From the NCBI GenBank assembly GCA_039096225.1, contig JBBPEB010000034.1, positions 558,001 to 622,000 of the forward strand: a DNA stretch of 64,000 nucleotides. Direction: 5' to 3'. The DNA is from Blastocystis sp. Blastoise (taxonomy: Eukaryota > Sar > Bigyra > Opalinata > Blastocystidae). Made by a program: the position numbers and the translations under genes. The notes under the pieces are model-generated. The model ran no database searches, was not told the origin of the DNA, and was given only the letters and a program-made list of their open reading frames with translations. This document shows positions 63,200 to 64,000 of the stretch, in pieces (position 1 is the stretch's first letter; every line of letters begins with the position of its first letter).

Positions 63200-64000
63200 A
63201 TAGAGTTTATATATATGTATAACAAATATTATATATTTTCTCTACATGTATATATCACCAATAATATTGATATTTATATACTATCTCAATATTGACATCT
63301 CTCCTATATTTTATAATTATATATATATATATATATATTCTTCATTTAATCTTTTCTCATTTTCTTTTCCATTTTTTTTTTCTTTTTTCTCTTCATTTGA
63401 AATTATTTACTTTTATTATTTACATTTTGTTTTCTATTTTTTAGTTTTTTCTATTCATATGAAATAAATTTGTAATTTGTTGATTCTATTATATGTATAT
63501 ATACTATTATGATTTCTTTTGAGAAAGAAATTTTATTATATATATTTATAATTGTATTCACATTCGATATGATTCTTTTTTATCATTTTTTTTTTAATTA
63601 TTTACATTTTATTTCCTTTTTCTATGCTTTTCTCATTACCTCTTTTTTAAACAGTCTCCTTATAACAATATATGTTGTTTTTCAATGCTTTATGTACACT
63701 CATTATTCCTCTACTATACCTTTTTTATAATATTCTTATTTTTAATAAGGCATACAGTAGTATTATTACATTTTCAAACACTCTTCCCAATTCAAAGAAT
63801 TCTCTTTTATTATTTATGAATAATTTTAATCATTATAGAATTATAAATATCACAAGACAGACACTAAACGTATCACAATGAATATATTCGTGAACAGAAG
63901 TTTTATTACATGATAACACATTTTTTAAATTATTTTCATGTTGATAATTTTTGAATTTTATTAATAAAACTATTAAATTCGTCTTCAGGACCTCAAATGA
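63200..64000. other. Intergenic, T-rich low complexity
   Basis: About 800 bases with long T/TC tracts. The short hydrophobic Phe/Leu/Ile frames here are by-products of T-rich composition and I call none of them. Confidence 0.6.

Noticed and set aside
63200-63881. Several hydrophobic short ORFs at the right end
   Set aside because: Phe/Leu/Ile/Tyr-only composition from T-rich DNA, overlapping in several frames, without splice or domain support.

Overview
The window is nuclear DNA from an extremely AT-rich, intron-dense eukaryote, most likely a flagellated microbe. Introns almost always run GTATAT...ATATAG and consist largely of (TA)n or (ATT)n. All three stop codons end genes, with TAA by far the commonest, so the code is standard, with one exception: UGA is also read as selenocysteine in a selenoprotein T gene. 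Flagellar or centriolar character is suggested by a SAS-6-like gene, a MOZART1 gene and a MORN-repeat gene. I cannot name the species from sequence alone.

Layout. 1-5.9 kb: the 3' end of a type I membrane protein gene (resembling ATP6AP2), a selenoprotein T gene with an in-frame TGA, an acidic/basic single-pass membrane protein gene (minus strand), and a seven-MORN protein gene. 6.7-10.5 kb: a 14-exon UTP25 (DIEXF) ribosome-biogenesis gene. 10.7-12.75 kb: a SAS-6-like coiled-coil gene (minus) divergent from a 56-residue MZT1 gene. 12.9-13.6 kb: ribosomal protein L35 (uL29). 14.2-16.0 kb: an unidentified secreted/type I membrane protein gene. 16.7-28.7 kb: one giant gene of about 60 exons, a BTB/T1-like N-terminus followed by a long leucine-rich-repeat array in which most exons encode about one repeat. 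29-31 kb: an acid-sphingomyelinase-like phosphodiesterase.

31-50 kb is accessory and repeat-rich. It holds a short LRR-less paralogue of the giant gene, a composite minisatellite, a fragmentary ORF with an in-frame stop, a CACTA/Tnp2-type DNA transposase whose coding region is split by a 2.27-kb minisatellite that stays open in the coding frame, about 4 kb of C-poor purine-rich decayed sequence, and a multi-exon membrane-protein gene on the minus strand.

50-64 kb: a second LRR gene, an intact BTB-TLDc gene, a Ser/Pro-rich gene, SEC22 (R-SNARE), a small one-TM ORF, and a mitochondrial carrier (SCaMC/ATP-Mg-Pi type) with an unusual 60-bp in-frame insertion flanked by 13-bp direct repeats. Exon coordinates were derived by hand from phase-consistent GT-AG joins; no alignment or RNA evidence was available.
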